NCBI GenBank assembly: GCA_028820635.1
Contig: JAPPIG010000109.1
Span: 124,001 to 188,000, forward strand
Length of the DNA stretch: 64,000 nucleotides
Reading direction: 5' to 3'
Source of the DNA: Candidatus Poribacteria bacterium
Lineage (GTDB): Bacteria; Poribacteria; WGA-4E; WGA-3G
Notes under the pieces: model-generated
Databases searched by the model: none
Seen by the model: only the letters and a program-made list of their open reading frames with translations
What the model was told of the DNA's origin: nothing
Part shown: piece after piece, positions 37,865-45,806 of the stretch
Numbering within the stretch: position 1 is the first letter of the stretch
Layout: every line of letters begins with the position of its first letter
Program-made: the position numbers and the translations under genes

Positions 37865-38851
37865 CTAATGTTCAAATAATGTCATCTGTTCAATTGAAGT
37901 TCCGATAATGTGGTTTTGAAGACGGTCAGGGTGTGTTAGTATATCAACAACTGTATCAAGTTGGTCAGGTAAAAAAGGCAAAGCACCACTTCTAATCAGT
38001 TGACGTGTTCCTTCGTTATGTTGATTATATGAGTTCCACTGACATGCCAAAACAGGACGGTCTTGTAGTTGCGCGTATCGCGCAGTGTGCATTGCCCCTC
38101 CCTCTTTTGAGGTTTCAACTACCACTGTAGCCTTAGAAAGCCCGCTGATAATCCGATTGCGTAAAACAAGATTGGCAGGTGTTGGTGAGGCAGGAAACGG
38201 GTGTTCTGAAAAAACATAACCTGTTTCACATATTTTCATAGCAAGCTCATGATTTTCGGGTGGATAAATAGACGAGAGATCAGTTGATACAACACCAATA
38301 GTTGTTCCATTTACTCCTAACGCGCCGTAATGTGCATTGGTATCTATACCACTTGCAAGTCCGCTCACTATTGTAAAACCTGCTTCAACTAAGCGTATTG
38401 AAAGTCCAAGTGTTACATTAATACTGTCAACTGTCGGACGGTTGCTTCCCACAATTGCCACACACTGTTCATTCATCTCAGATAATTCACCTATTCTGCA
38501 AAGGACTGTCGGCGCGTCCGGCACAGATCTCAAAAGGGCAGGATATTCAGCATCTTTTGGAAAGATAACTTCTATACCTTGGTTATTTAGTGCCTCTAAT
38601 TTTCGACGCAATTCGGCAAACCTATTGCGTACAGTAAGTATCCGTGATGCTAAGATAGGATTGAAGTGTGGTAACTGTGCAATTTCAACCAGTTCCGCAT
38701 CAAAAATGCGGTCAGCACTACCGAAACGTGTCAACAAACGTTTGAGGCGAACCGCACCAATGCCTTCAACCGAAGCAAGCGCGAATAAATATTCCCGATG
38801 TTTCTCTTGATCTGTTTCGGTTGAATACGACATATCAACAGCAGAAACCAT
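37865..38851 (-). CDS. dprA: DNA-processing protein A
   Basis: 328 residues. N-terminal helix-hairpin-helix-like SVEGIGAVRLKRLLTRFGSA, then the Rossmann-like DprA core with AIVGSNRPT, FTIVSGLASGIDTNAHYGAL, TIGVVSTDLSSIYPPEN, FPASPTPANLVLRNRIISGLS and ETSKEGGAMHTARYA, in order. DprA loads RecA on incoming single-stranded DNA in transformation. ATG 38851 is used; ATG 38833 is an alternative. No other competence gene is in the window. Confidence 0.92.
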   Translation of the reverse strand: MVSAVDMSYSTETDQEKHREYLFALASVEGIGAVRLKRLLTRFGSADRIFDAELVEIAQLPHFNPILASRILTVRNRFAELRRKLEALNNQGIEVIFPKDAEYPALLRSVPDAPTVLCRIGELSEMNEQCVAIVGSNRPTVDSINVTLGLSIRLVEAGFTIVSGLASGIDTNAHYGALGVNGTTIGVVSTDLSSIYPPENHELAMKICETGYVFSEHPFPASPTPANLVLRNRIISGLSKATVVVETSKEGGAMHTARYAQLQDRPVLACQWNSYNQHNEGTRQLIRSGALPFLPDQLDTVVDILTHPDRLQNHIIGTSIEQMTLFEH

Positions 38852-39182
38852 CCAAAAATGTTAATCATGAAAGTAATTTACAAGAGAGAAATTTCTATCT
38901 CAGAATATCTACTATTTTCTTTATTCTACAAGTACAATATTAATGTAACATATTATTAACAATTTTTTCAACTGCAAAATGCTATAAAGCAGAATCATAG
39001 AATTCTTATAGTAGTTTCAATCTTCTGTCAAATATCTCTTTCTGTAGGAGCGATCTCCTGGTCGTGACCTATCTAAAATATTAAGAAAAACCTAAAAACT
39101 GAATGGTTCGGTGCTAAAAAGAGCAGGGTTATTTATAGTAAAGTTTAGAATTAATGATACATATTTATGATTTCATCTATAG
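38852..39182. other. Gap with palindromic repeat and IS630 end
   Basis: 331 bp, no gene. It holds a family A half-copy (39042-39068) that continues into CTAAAATATTAAGAAAAACC, a word shared with 47080, and the TATAGTAAAGTTTAGAATTA terminus at 39134. Confidence 0.6.
39042..39068. repeat. Palindromic repeat family A, half-copy
   Basis: CTGTAGGAGCGATCTCCTGG then TCGTGAC. Its downstream context (CTAAAATATT, AAAACTGAATGG) matches that of 47053, so the repeated unit extends to about 75 bp. Confidence 0.8.
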
Positions 39183-39268
39183 CTATATCTGCTTGTATTC
39201 ACGGAGGCGTTTGATATTGGCAAAGTCGTGTTCAATCAGGTTGTAGTCCGGCGAATAAGGCGGTAAAA
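39134..39268 (-). mobile_element. IS630-family transposase 3' remnant and element end
   Basis: The minus strand encodes FLPPYSPDYNLIEHDFANIK then RLREYKQI and a stop at 39183-39185. FLPPYSPDxNxIEHxxAxxK is the conserved C-terminal motif of IS630 transposases with the catalytic Glu of the DDE triad. Upstream coding is lost at the junction with the IS1595 fragment. 49 bp after the stop, TATAGTAAAGTTTAGAATTA forms the probable outer terminal repeat. Confidence 0.75.
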
Positions 39269-39861
39269 ATAATCGCAATTAGTAGTTTTGGACTTAGATT
39301 TTTCAGTTTTTTCCAAGCGTTCCATTTTACGCCAGTGAACCAACATGCTTTCATTGATAAACTTTGAGAAGATGTCTCTATTTCTATAGTTATACTTGTA
39401 GCAGGCTTCAGCAACGTAAAGTGGTGTGTATCCTGTTTCATAATGGTGATGTGAACCGAACCATGCACGCTTCAATAAAGACCAAAATCCTTCAATAGTG
39501 TATTTATATGGGTATCCCCATCAGTAAACCGTTCATTGTGATTGATAACTGTGTGCTTCATTTCCTTGCCGATGAGTTTGTAAGCTTGATATTCGCCTGT
39601 TATCAGTTCAGATTCCTTTAGGTTTGCGACACTGCGAATAAACTTGAGTATACTGCGTCCTGTCAGTTGTTCAGCGACTTGTGCGACAACCTTACCGCCT
39701 CTTTGGATTGCACCGATAATCGCAGTTTTCTCTGTGCCACGACCGCGTTTACTCGGTTCGTCATCCTCACGCTTGTTCGGTTTGCGGGGTTTACCGCCAA
39801 TGTAGGTCTCATCTGCTTCTATGATACCTTTGCCAGTTGTGGATAATCTTTGTAAACACAA
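39236..39861 (-). pseudogene. IS1595-family (ISXO2-like) transposase, truncated and frameshifted
   Basis: The C-terminal catalytic part only. It starts at the junction with GIIEADETYIGGKPRK, continues GRGTEKTAIIGAIQRGGKVV and ELITGEYQAYKLIGKEM, then HTVINHNERFTDGDTHINT. Here the frame shifts (about 39480) and continues EGFWSLLKRAWFGSHHHY. DETYIGG, the Asp-to-Glu (TGEYQAY) change in the second catalytic position, and HTVNH-like motif fit the family. The N-terminal zinc-ribbon half is missing, replaced by the ISKra4-like fragment. Confidence 0.8.
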
Positions 39862-40494
39862 CCCACTTTCGTCTCTTTCCAGCCATCAGGTGAGTTGGTA
39901 TGAGTGCCATCACAACTCACATACTAACGCTCATTTTCCAAAAGTTTTTGGATTGCCACCTGTTCACAAACGCTCAAGTCTGATGACCACTCAAGCACTT
40001 TTGCGCGCATTGTCGTATGGCTCGCTTCTATCCCCAAAAAAGATAACTCTTTCGCTGCTGCTCTATAGTCAAAATGTGCTGCCAAATAACACACCCGCTC
40101 TATAACACAACGCGTCCATTTACCTTTCAACCTTTGACACACATCCCAATGTCTATGATAATGACCCGACGGACATTCATACACCCAACGATGCACACGG
40201 ATCTTGCCACAGAGTGTCGTGATATTCACACCTCGTTTTTGTATCGGACAACACGCCTGTTCACATTGTGGACATTCAACAGGTGCTGCGGATTGTTCAG
40301 AAGCTGCTTCGGATACACATACTTGTAGCAACTTTTTGACCACTTCTCAGCATGAGGTCTCGCACACGGGTCTCTGCCTCTTCTAACGGGACACAAGAGG
40401 TCGATAAAAGTTCGCTACAAACCTCAGCGATCTTTTCTAAAATCTCCTTGACTTCGGGGTATCTGATGGTATACTTATATTTATATTGAGCATT
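39847..40494 (-). pseudogene. ISKra4-like transposase fragment, frameshifted and with in-frame stop
   Basis: A first part reads YTIRYPEVKEILEKIAEVCS and CVPLEEAETRVRDLMLRSGQ, then shifts frame around 40350 into KLLQVCVSEAASEQS, CPQCEQACCPIQKRG, KIRVHRWVYECPSGHYH and YRAAAKELSFLGIEASHTTM. After LLENER there is a TAG (39921-39923), and the same frame continues SCDGTHTNSPDGWKETKVG before it is cut by the IS1595 sequence. The zinc-ribbon then DGT..DGWKE order resembles ISKra4-type transposases. It is clearly non-functional. Confidence 0.65.
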
Positions 40495-40536
40495 GGTATC
40501 CTCTCCTACAAATAGTAATTATTAGGATAGGATACC
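40495..40536. repeat. Inverted repeat next to the transposase start
   Basis: 14-bp arms GGTATCCTCTCCTA and TAGGATAGGATACC (one mismatch) with a 14-bp centre. It lies at the 5' side of the ISKra4-like fragment and may be the terminal or leader region of that element. Confidence 0.6.
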
Positions 40537-40582
40537 ATTTTTTTATGTACCTCGCAACATCTCATCTCTTTACACACCCGTT

Positions 40583-40740
40583 ATACTATTTCTAATTGAC
40601 AAATTGTCATAATAAACTGTAGGTCGGGTAGAGCGTCAGCGAAACCGACATGAACACCCTATCAAATCCTACGTGTCGGGTTTCGCTGACGCTCTACCCG
40701 ACCTACGAAATAATGCTATATAATCATTTAGAAATGGTAT
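40583..40740. mobile_element. 158-bp palindromic MITE-like element
   Basis: Outer ends ATACTATTTCTAATT and (inverted) ATACCATTTCTAAAT. Inner arms GTAGGTCGGGTAGAGCGTCA and their complement TGACGCTCTACCCGACCTAC are long and almost perfect, with a centre containing ACACCCTATCAAATC. A partial copy is at 2628-2730. There is no coding capacity. Confidence 0.75.
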
Positions 40741-40760
40741 TACTTGCAAATTGCATTTAT

Positions 40761-41711
40761 TTAGAGGATAGTCAATTCATCATCTTCTCCACTTTCCTGC
40801 AACACTGTATCTAATTCAGTTGCGACAGCACCGAACGCTGCAGATTGTGGTGACTCAGGATGTCCAGCAACAATCGGCACACCGAGATCTCCTGCCGTGC
40901 AAACTTCAGCATCAAGCGGAATCTCTCCCAAAAAAGCGACACCGAACCGTTCACTCGTGTTTTTTCCGCCATCTGCTCTGAAAATCTCTGTCTTTTCATT
41001 ACAGTGCGGACAAAGGAAATAACTCATATTTTCAATAATTCCCAAGATCGGTACGCCGAGACGTTCAAACATAGCAACCCCGCGTCGCACATCTGCCAAA
41101 GCAACATCCTGCGGCGTCGTCACAATAACTGCCCCTGTGAGTGGGATTGCTTGCGTTAAAGTAAGCGCAACATCTCCAGTTCCGGGAGGCAGATCAATGA
41201 TGAGATAATCCAATTCACCCCAATCCACATCGCTTAGAAATTGACGGATAGCACTGTGCAGCATCGGTCCGCGCCAGATCATTGCTTGTTCTTCAGGTAC
41301 CATAAGCCCAATTGACATCAATTTAATATCGTGTCGCACAAGAGGGATGAGTTTTCGCTCTGGACTTGTCTTTGGATTCTCCTGAATACCCATCATTGTG
41401 GGGATACTCGGTCCGTAAGCGTCAGCGTCCATCAATCCGACTGCGGCACCAGTCTTTGCAAGTGAAATCGCCAAATTCGTAGCAACGGTAGACTTTCCGA
41501 CACCCCCTTTTCCACTTGCGATGGCAATTTTATACTTTATATTTGGCAGTGTTATGTTCTGTTGCGGCGTTTGAGTTTGTTGCTGCGGGTTAGGTTGTTG
41601 CGCACGTTTACCAGAAATCTCAGACCCACTGATAACCTGTAATTCTGGATGCGGTTTTGCCGTCGGATCAGTTCTTTCCGTATTTTTTTCGCCTTTTTTA
41701 AAAAATTTCAA
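40761..41711 (-). CDS. apbC: Mrp/ApbC (NBP35) iron-sulfur carrier ATPase
   Basis: 316 residues from a TTG at 41711 with an AAGGAG site 7 nt upstream; the ATG at 41753 has no site. The P-loop is ASGKGGVGKSTVA, with MDADAYGPSIP and DLPPGTGDVALT as Walker-B-like motifs. The Cys-x2-Cys cluster ligands are in YFLCPHCNEK. The usual N-terminal MIP18/DUF59 domain is absent, replaced by a Gln/Pro-rich linker. A free-standing MIP18 protein occurs at 60586. Confidence 0.88.
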   Translation of the reverse strand: MKFFKKGEKNTERTDPTAKPHPELQVISGSEISGKRAQQPNPQQQTQTPQQNITLPNIKYKIAIASGKGGVGKSTVATNLAISLAKTGAAVGLMDADAYGPSIPTMMGIQENPKTSPERKLIPLVRHDIKLMSIGLMVPEEQAMIWRGPMLHSAIRQFLSDVDWGELDYLIIDLPPGTGDVALTLTQAIPLTGAVIVTTPQDVALADVRRGVAMFERLGVPILGIIENMSYFLCPHCNEKTEIFRADGGKNTSERFGVAFLGEIPLDAEVCTAGDLGVPIVAGHPESPQSAAFGAVATELDTVLQESGEDDELTIL

Positions 41712-41848
41712 TACCTTTCTCCTTCTCCAAATCTCTTTACATAATAATGCCATAAAAAGTTGTGGTTTGCCAATCTTTTTTGGATCTGTTGATTTGTTAG
41801 TACTTTAACGTTCATTATTCGCTGGGTGTGTAAAGTTTTGGTTACTTC

Positions 41849-41972
41849 TCTGAACCAGGATTTTCAGGATTTTTCTCATCGAATCTTATTTTAAAAGATG
41901 ACACCAATGCACATCAAAAAAACTTGATATGGTAATCCTGAAAATCTGGAAATCCTGCAAATCCTGGTTCAG
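41849..41972. repeat. CTGAACCAGGATT inverted repeat
   Basis: TCTGAACCAGGATTTTCAGG and, inverted at the other end, TCTGAACCAGGATTTGCAGG. The arms also carry copies of ATCCTGAAAATC, flanking a centre of about 60 bp. It lies in the 513-bp gap 41712-42224, which has no gene and is filled by this repeat and the element at 42021. Confidence 0.75.
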
Positions 41973-42020
41973 ACAAGGGACAAAACTTAAAAAAGGACCT
42001 AATTCTACAAAACATTAGTA

Positions 42021-42175
42021 TAACCTAAGTTGCCACCTATTATTTGTTGGAGGGGTTTCTAAACCGATTGATAAGAGAAAATAGAAAAACAACAAATTTT
42101 GATGCGAATTGTCATAAATCGGGGTTAGAAACCCCTCCAACAAGAGTATTCTAAAGTAGGTGGCAACTTAGGTTA
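42021..42175. mobile_element. 155-bp palindromic MITE-like element (AACCTAAGTTGCC family)
   Basis: The ends are TAACCTAAGTTGCCACCTA and its exact complement, flanked on both sides by GTA. Inner arms repeat GTTGGAGGGGTTTCTAA in inverted orientation. No coding capacity. It ends one base before the TATAGTAAAAG terminus at 42177. Confidence 0.75.
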
Positions 42176-42176
42176 G

Positions 42177-42202
42177 TATAGTAAAAGTAGAAATTAATAG
42201 GA
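42177..42202. repeat. IS630-like terminus, solitary
   Basis: TATAGTAAAAGTAGAAATTA followed by ATAGGAC, similar to the ends at 39134, 28288 and 23113. No partner end was found within the window. Confidence 0.5.
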
Positions 42203-42224
42203 CATTTTTTTGTTTTATGATATC

Positions 42225-43469
42225 CTATTCACTCGTTTCTGCTTCCGCAGCTAACTTTTCTGCTTCCGCAGTTAACTGTCTGATCTTTTTGAATTCTTTT
42301 TGTACAGCCTGCCTTGTCCGTTCATCAGTGTTGTGGCGATTCATCCTATCTTCAAGTACTCCAATTGATGTTTCAAAATCATTTATAATGGGGTTTCCCG
42401 GCTCACCCAGATAATCTAGTGCAGCTCTATACGCAGCTGACTGTTTGACCTTTATTATCTCGTATGGTATACCTTCCTTTTTCGATTCCTCAGTGGTGTG
42501 ATTCATCAACTTTTCAAATGCTTCAATTGATTTGTCAAAATCACCTATAGAAAACCTAACACCCATATCTGAATACGTAGCACCCAGACAATATAGTGCA
42601 TTTTCAAAGGTGTCATTGCTATCCGGGTACTTTTCAATGACAGTTTGTAAGTACTTAACAGCATTTTTCCCATATTTTTCAGCGTTTGAGAGACTACTCT
42701 GAATCTTACTTGCGTAAGTGGCTCCGATTTCCAAGTGTAGATTAGGAAGTAAACCCGTCGTATTTTCCGGGTCTTTATCTAAGACCTTTTGACTATATGG
42801 AAATGCCTTCTCAATCTGTCCTTGCTCCAGATACGTCACTGCAAATTCGTAATTTAATTTCACATCGTCAGGCATCATTTCACTTATTTTGAGTGCCTTC
42901 TCCATTTCATTCTTACTGAGATAGAAGATACCGAATTCTCGGTTTAGATCCATATCATCAGGTATCACTTCACGAATCGGTTCTGCTTTCTCAATTTGGT
43001 GTCGTTGGACATAGAGAATTGCGATTTCACGGTTCAACTTAACATCATCAGGCATCTTCTTCAATTTTGCTAATTTCTCCTGAAATGCCTTCTCTTTTTT
43101 CAACGTTTCTTGCATCACAGGTAAGAATTTCTCTGGTGGTGCGTAACCACTATGGTATTTCGTAATGAGACCACCATCCGGACTTACAAAAAGGATAGTG
43201 GGATAATAACTAACGCCGAACTTGTTGTTTGTTTCTGCGTTGGTGGGTTGTTCTTTAATGTTTGGATTAACTTTGACTGTAATGAACTTATCAGAAAGGG
43301 TGATAACATCCGCGTTGGTATAGGTGTCGGCATCCAGCCGCTTACACCAGTATCACGAGTCTGTATAGAAGTCCATCATAACCGGTTTACCGGTTTCAGC
43401 AGATTGTTTCATTGCCTCTTCAATAGACGTTCCCCATTTGACTTGGGCTTTTTCCGCTTTTTGAAACAT
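42225..43469 (-). CDS. Thioredoxin-fold/TPR protein with in-frame TGA (candidate selenoprotein)
   Basis: Read through a single TGA (43353-43355), the frame is open for 414 residues from an ATG with an AAGGAG site. Residues 8-120 are a thioredoxin-like domain: GTSIEEAMKQSAETGKPVMM, DFYTDS, then TGA at codon 39, YWCKRLDADTYTNADV, and the cis-Pro segment SYYPTILFVSPDG. TGA takes the place of the first Cys of CxxC, giving U-Y-W-C. Residues 130-330 are TPR units (KMPDDVKLNREIAILYVQR, KNEMEKALKISEMMPDD). A hairpin lies 4 nt after the TGA. If TGA is a true stop, only the 42225-43118 TPR part would be an open frame and the gene would be a pseudogene. The intact downstream frame favours readthrough. 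Confidence 0.6.
43323..43348 (-). promoter_or_regulatory. Candidate bacterial SECIS hairpin after the TGA
   Basis: In the mRNA, GGUGU pairs with ACACC, a 5'-side AAG bulge follows, then CGGC pairs with GCCG around a UGGAU loop. It begins 4 nt after the TGA, and the apical loop begins 16 nt after it. A G is in the second loop position. The lower stem, 5' bulge, upper stem and loop with G is the architecture of the E. coli fdhF SECIS, but the bulge and loop bases differ. Confidence 0.45.
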
Positions 43470-43895
43470 TAATTCTCTCCTTATTTAGGACAATACATGA
43501 AAGTATCTCCTAAACGCTTTGAATAGAGACACAATCAGTATCGTTTCTGTTATTAAGAACATAATACTACATTTTAGATTTATTGTCCAAAAAAAGAAGA
43601 TTAGGGTGTATAAAGTAATTGTCACCGTTTTTGTCTGAATCGCGGATTACGCGGAGAACACGGAAGACGCGGAAGGGGGTTTCGGGAATTTCAAGGTGTT
43701 TTCACAACCATCAGGTACTCTGAAAACTAAGGACAGAGGAAATTGCTGATTTCACGCCTCTATTGACGAAAACTTTATGCACCAGAATCATATATTGACA
43801 AAAACTTTACACACCTTTATTCGCTTTTATGTTACCATTTTTCCTAAAATCCTATATAATATCCAACAAATTGCAACCTCCGAAAGGAAAATACA
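43470..43895. other. Gap with divergent promoter region
   Basis: 426 bp, no gene seen. It contains a CGCGGATTACGCGGAGAACA stretch of a common repeat type around 43644, and AT-rich sequence with TATAAT at 43855-43860 just upstream of the ThuA-like gene. Confidence 0.5.
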
Positions 43896-44561
43896 ATGAA
43901 CATACTCATGTTACGCCATTCTGCTGGCTTTGAACATAGTTATTTACCGAATGCCGAAGTAGCATTGAAAGAAATCGGTGCAGCAAACGGATGGAGAGTT
44001 AACACAACCCATCGCTGTGACAGAATCACCGAAGATAATTTAGCAAAACAAGACATTGTTGCATTCGCGACAACAGGGAATTTGCCGTTTGACGATTCAC
44101 AGAAAGAAGCACTGCTCAACTTTATCCGCAACGGCAAAGGCTTCTTCGGAATCCACAACGCTACTGACACCTTTTACGATTGGCCAGAATATGGCGAAAT
44201 GCTTGGCGGCTATTTCAACGGACATCCGTGGCACGAAGAGGTCAACGTCATCGTTGAAGATACAGAGCATCCTGCTACACGTATGCTCGGTGAAAGTTTT
44301 AAAGTTGTTGATGAAATCTACACATTCAAAAGTTGGTCACGTGAAAAAACACATGTCCTAATGCGTTTAGATAATGATTCTATTGATGTTTCGCGTGGTA
44401 ACCGAGACGATAACGATTACGCGCTCGGTTGGTGTCATACCTATGGTGAAGGACGTGTCATGTACACTGCACTCGGACACCCTGACGTTCTTTGGAGTCA
44501 ATCGTGGTTCCACGAACACATTGCCGGATGTATCAAATGGGCAGGTGGTTTGGAAGATTAG
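43896..44561 (+). CDS. ThuA-like domain protein
   Basis: 221 residues covering one ThuA (trehalose-utilisation-like, class I glutamine-amidotransferase-fold) domain: MLRHSAGFEHS at the start, NGKGFFGIHNATDTFYDWPEYGEMLGG in the middle (GxHxAxD-type motif), NGHPWHEEV, and YGEGRVMYTALGHPD near the end. The AAAGGAAAATAC context precedes the ATG. Such proteins are found with Gfo/Idh dehydrogenases in sugar catabolic loci; the exact reaction is unproven. A Gfo/Idh gene lies convergently downstream. Confidence 0.88.
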   Translation: MNILMLRHSAGFEHSYLPNAEVALKEIGAANGWRVNTTHRCDRITEDNLAKQDIVAFATTGNLPFDDSQKEALLNFIRNGKGFFGIHNATDTFYDWPEYGEMLGGYFNGHPWHEEVNVIVEDTEHPATRMLGESFKVVDEIYTFKSWSREKTHVLMRLDNDSIDVSRGNRDDNDYALGWCHTYGEGRVMYTALGHPDVLWSQSWFHEHIAGCIKWAGGLED

Positions 44562-44571
44562 GCTAAGTTCC

Positions 44572-44657
44572 CAGTTATCGGTTATCGGCTATCAGTTAAG
44601 ACATGTTATCTGTCATGATTTTCTTGCACTGAAAACCGAAAACTGATAACTGAAAAC
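44572..44657. repeat. Degenerate GATAACTGAAAACC-type inverted repeat
   Basis: CAGTTATCGGTTATCGGCTA then TCAGTTA, followed after a spacer by ACTGAAAACCGAAAACTGAT and AACTGAAAACC. The arms are loosely complementary and internally repetitive. It sits between the convergent ThuA-like and Gfo/Idh genes and might help terminate both. Confidence 0.5.
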
Positions 44658-44660
44658 CCT

Positions 44661-45656
44661 TTAAATAACCCCCGTTGCTCTCAAAAGTGTCTCTTGCACT
44701 AACAATTCATGTGATACGGGTCTATCAGGCGGTTGCGTGCCTGCAATAGTCGCCAAAAACGCATCTAACTCCAATTCATATAAGCGTTGACGGCTTTCAC
44801 CATCTATCTTAACAATCTGTTCACCTTGTGAATACCCTTCCTTTGCACTTTGTAAACACAGCCGAATCGTATGTCCAGGTTCAAAAGGTTCAACGATGAT
44901 AGCACTCCCCTCCGTGCCGTAAACTTCAAACCGCCGCGCCATTGGACGCGGTTCCAAAGCAGAAATCGTGATAAACGCCATGCCTTGTTCATATTCATAA
45001 ACAGTAAGCGTATTATCTTTGAAAGGTTCCGTCGAACCGCCATCGTTACGTAGAAAACTGGTGACCTTCTCAGGTCTTCCTAACATCCAAACGATTTGAT
45101 CCAGCACATGTCCACCTAAATCAAAGAAGATACCACCGATATGTTGACTAATTCGTTTACGTGATTCCTCAGATATATTGGTCGACATGTGGGCACGCAC
45201 GGAAAACACATTTCCCAAAAAACCGGATCTTGCCCACTCTGTCACCAGCTTAAAACTGGAATGATACCGCAGCATATATCCTAACTGAACCAATAGCGAT
45301 TTTTCTTGGGCGGTATTAATTACGCGTTGCCACTGTTCCCAGTTTTCACCTGCAGGTTTATCGTACCACACGTGTTTACCAGCATTCACAATTTCTTCTG
45401 TCTGATCTAAACTTTCAGCGTTGTTCCCTTCAGAGGCAACAGCAACAATCGATTCATCTTCAAGCATCTCCGCTGCATCTGCAAACCAGTGGATGTCGTC
45501 AGACCAACTGTCGCTTGCCTGAAGTTGTGATCGTAGTTCTTTATCAGGTTCAAATACACCCGCCACCTCAACATCGGGATTAACAAGCATTGCTTGCATT
45601 TTCCCGCGTGCGTGTCCGTGTTTAGTGCCATATTGTGCCATTCGTATTTTTGCCAT
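44661..45656 (-). CDS. Gfo/Idh/MocA family oxidoreductase
   Basis: 331 residues from ATG 45656; a GGAGGAG site lies just upstream, and the GTG at 45668 is part of that site. The N-terminal Rossmann part reads MAKIRMAQYGTKHGHARGKM (the GxGxxG is replaced by GTKHGHARG), with the usual acidic end of strand 2 in FEPD. HVWYDKPAGENWEQW carries the family Lys-Pro pair. The C-terminal domain has LGGHVLDQIVWMLGRPEKV. It is NAD(P)-dependent by family, substrate not assigned. Confidence 0.85.
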   Translation of the reverse strand: MAKIRMAQYGTKHGHARGKMQAMLVNPDVEVAGVFEPDKELRSQLQASDSWSDDIHWFADAAEMLEDESIVAVASEGNNAESLDQTEEIVNAGKHVWYDKPAGENWEQWQRVINTAQEKSLLVQLGYMLRYHSSFKLVTEWARSGFLGNVFSVRAHMSTNISEESRKRISQHIGGIFFDLGGHVLDQIVWMLGRPEKVTSFLRNDGGSTEPFKDNTLTVYEYEQGMAFITISALEPRPMARRFEVYGTEGSAIIVEPFEPGHTIRLCLQSAKEGYSQGEQIVKIDGESRQRLYELELDAFLATIAGTQPPDRPVSHELLVQETLLRATGVI

Positions 45657-45747
45657 ATTCTCCTCCACAATTCATAATCGTTGTTTTTATTGTATATACC
45701 TCTTGTTGAATGTCAAGAAAAATATAGGTATGGAAATCATTTTCCAT

Positions 45748-45776
45748 TTGACAATTCGGTAATTCTATATTAGAAT
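45748..45776 (+). promoter_or_regulatory. Promoter of argJ
   Basis: Perfect TTGACA (45748-45753), a 17-bp spacer and TAGAAT (45771-45776), about 30 bp upstream of the argJ ATG. Confidence 0.6.
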
Positions 45777-45806
45777 TCCTGCTACACTATCCGTAAGGAG
45801 CAATTC

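Noticed and set aside
39236..40494. A complete insertion sequence
   Set aside because: No single intact transposase frame; three partial families with stops and frameshifts.
43152..43472. 106-codon open frame on the plus strand over the thioredoxin domain
   Set aside because: It is antisense to a recognisable thioredoxin-like coding sequence and its own translation has no family features.
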